Below are positions 5,732-5,917 of a DNA stretch of 5,917 bases, piece after piece. Each line of letters begins with the position of its first letter. The first letter of the stretch is position 1. Position numbers and translations under genes: made by a program. The notes under the pieces are model-generated. The model was not told where the DNA came from. It searched no databases and worked only from the letters and a program-made list of their open reading frames with translations. Source of the DNA: Moorella sp. UBA4076 (GTDB lineage: Bacteria > Bacillota > DSM-521 > Neomoorellales > Neomoorellaceae); the NCBI GenBank assembly GCA_002383405.1, contig DFYS01000046.1:1-5917 (forward strand), written 5' to 3'.

Positions 5732-5768
5732 TAGATACTCCCGAACCCATTTCCGGGATTATACGAAG
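5701..5768 (-). promoter_or_regulatory. Purine riboswitch aptamer, guanine type by its C specificity base
   Basis: On the minus strand P1 is a perfect 7-bp helix, CTTCGTA (5768-5762) with TACGAAG (5707-5701). The conserved 5' junction ATAAT follows, then P2 (CCCG with CGGG), the core J2/3 TATCTACC (5737-5730) including the ligand-contacting U, and P3 (GGTGA with TCACC). Loop L2 carries GGG and loop L3 carries CCGG, preserving the G-C loop-loop contact. The base just before the 3' P1 strand is C (complement of 5708), which in this family selects guanine or hypoxanthine rather than adenine. J3/1 is unusual (ATGGC where GAC is typical) and L2 departs from AUAUGG. It lies on the coding strand upstream of a purine-type importer, which strongly supports the call. 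Confidence 0.86.
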
Positions 5769-5917
5769 CTTCCTGGTAAAGGCTTCCACTTTGTCCCTAT
5801 TACTCTAATTCGCCATGGAGAGGAAAATTCCTGCTGAAGAAAAATAAGCCCTGCAAAATTGTTAAATGTATAGTAACTGCTCCGGCCGCCACTCTCTAAG
5901 CTCCAGCGCTATCTGCC

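Larger units (their letters stand above)
5226..5917. other. 692-base region upstream of the binding-protein gene: riboswitch and long leader, no gene seen
   Basis: In transcription order on the minus strand: about 150 nt of upstream DNA (5917-5769) in which no convincing promoter stands out, the purine aptamer (5768-5701), a possible expression platform to about 5651, a 9-nt tandem repeat (5654-5637), hairpin module B (5511-5477), a 9-bp stem-loop (5438-5418), hairpin module A (5374-5340), an AGGAGGT (5272-5266) with no start codon at usable distance, and an 8-bp hairpin (5257-5239) just before the gene. Open frames across this region on either strand show no protein-like sequence. Confidence 0.7.

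Noticed and set aside
5450..5734. 94-residue plus-strand frame overlapping the riboswitch
   Set aside because: It runs antisense through the aptamer and has no recognisable features.
5769..5917. Promoter for the riboswitch transcript
   Set aside because: Several AT-rich hexamers (such as TATACA and TTGCAG on the minus strand) occur, but none pairs with a reasonable partner at 16-18 nt spacing.

Overview
The window holds one four-gene ABC importer locus, entirely on the minus strand, with two long non-coding stretches. Base composition is fairly GC-rich, with strong AAGGAGG-type ribosome binding sites, a Gram-positive style lipoprotein signal and a purine riboswitch. Together these suggest a GC-rich Clostridia-type Firmicute; a Moorella-like thermophile is my best guess, made from impression and not from a search.

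Transcription runs from high to low coordinates. At 5917-5769 is upstream DNA with no promoter I can defend. At 5768-5701 is a purine riboswitch aptamer of the guanine type (C at the specificity position). Next come a candidate expression platform (5731-5651) and about 425 nt of further leader containing two diverged 35-nt hairpin modules and a 9-bp stem-loop. The gene at 5225-4080 encodes a BMP-family solute-binding lipoprotein. A stem-loop terminator (4061-4037) follows it. The 447-nt gap before the next gene contains an AT-rich possible promoter, a compact potentially pseudoknotted fold (3908-3764) and another 10-bp hairpin (3739-3713). The ATPase (3632-2115) and the two permeases (2115-1006 and 1001-66) then follow almost without gaps.

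The four proteins form a complete importer of the BmpA-NupABC / NupNOPQ type. The lipoprotein captures the solute outside the membrane, the two permeases form the channel, and the double-domain ATPase powers it. The family transports nucleosides or purine bases, and the guanine-type riboswitch independently points to purines. Riboswitch control at the front, a terminator after the binding-protein gene and tight coupling of the last three genes fit the usual arrangement in which the binding protein is made in excess of the membrane parts.

The transporter genes look ordinary. The less expected material is non-coding: an aptamer with an unusual J3/1 segment, a duplicated hairpin module in a very long leader, and an unrecognised folded element between the binding-protein and ATPase genes. 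The first 25 bases also repeat, imperfectly, the 3' end of the last permease gene.
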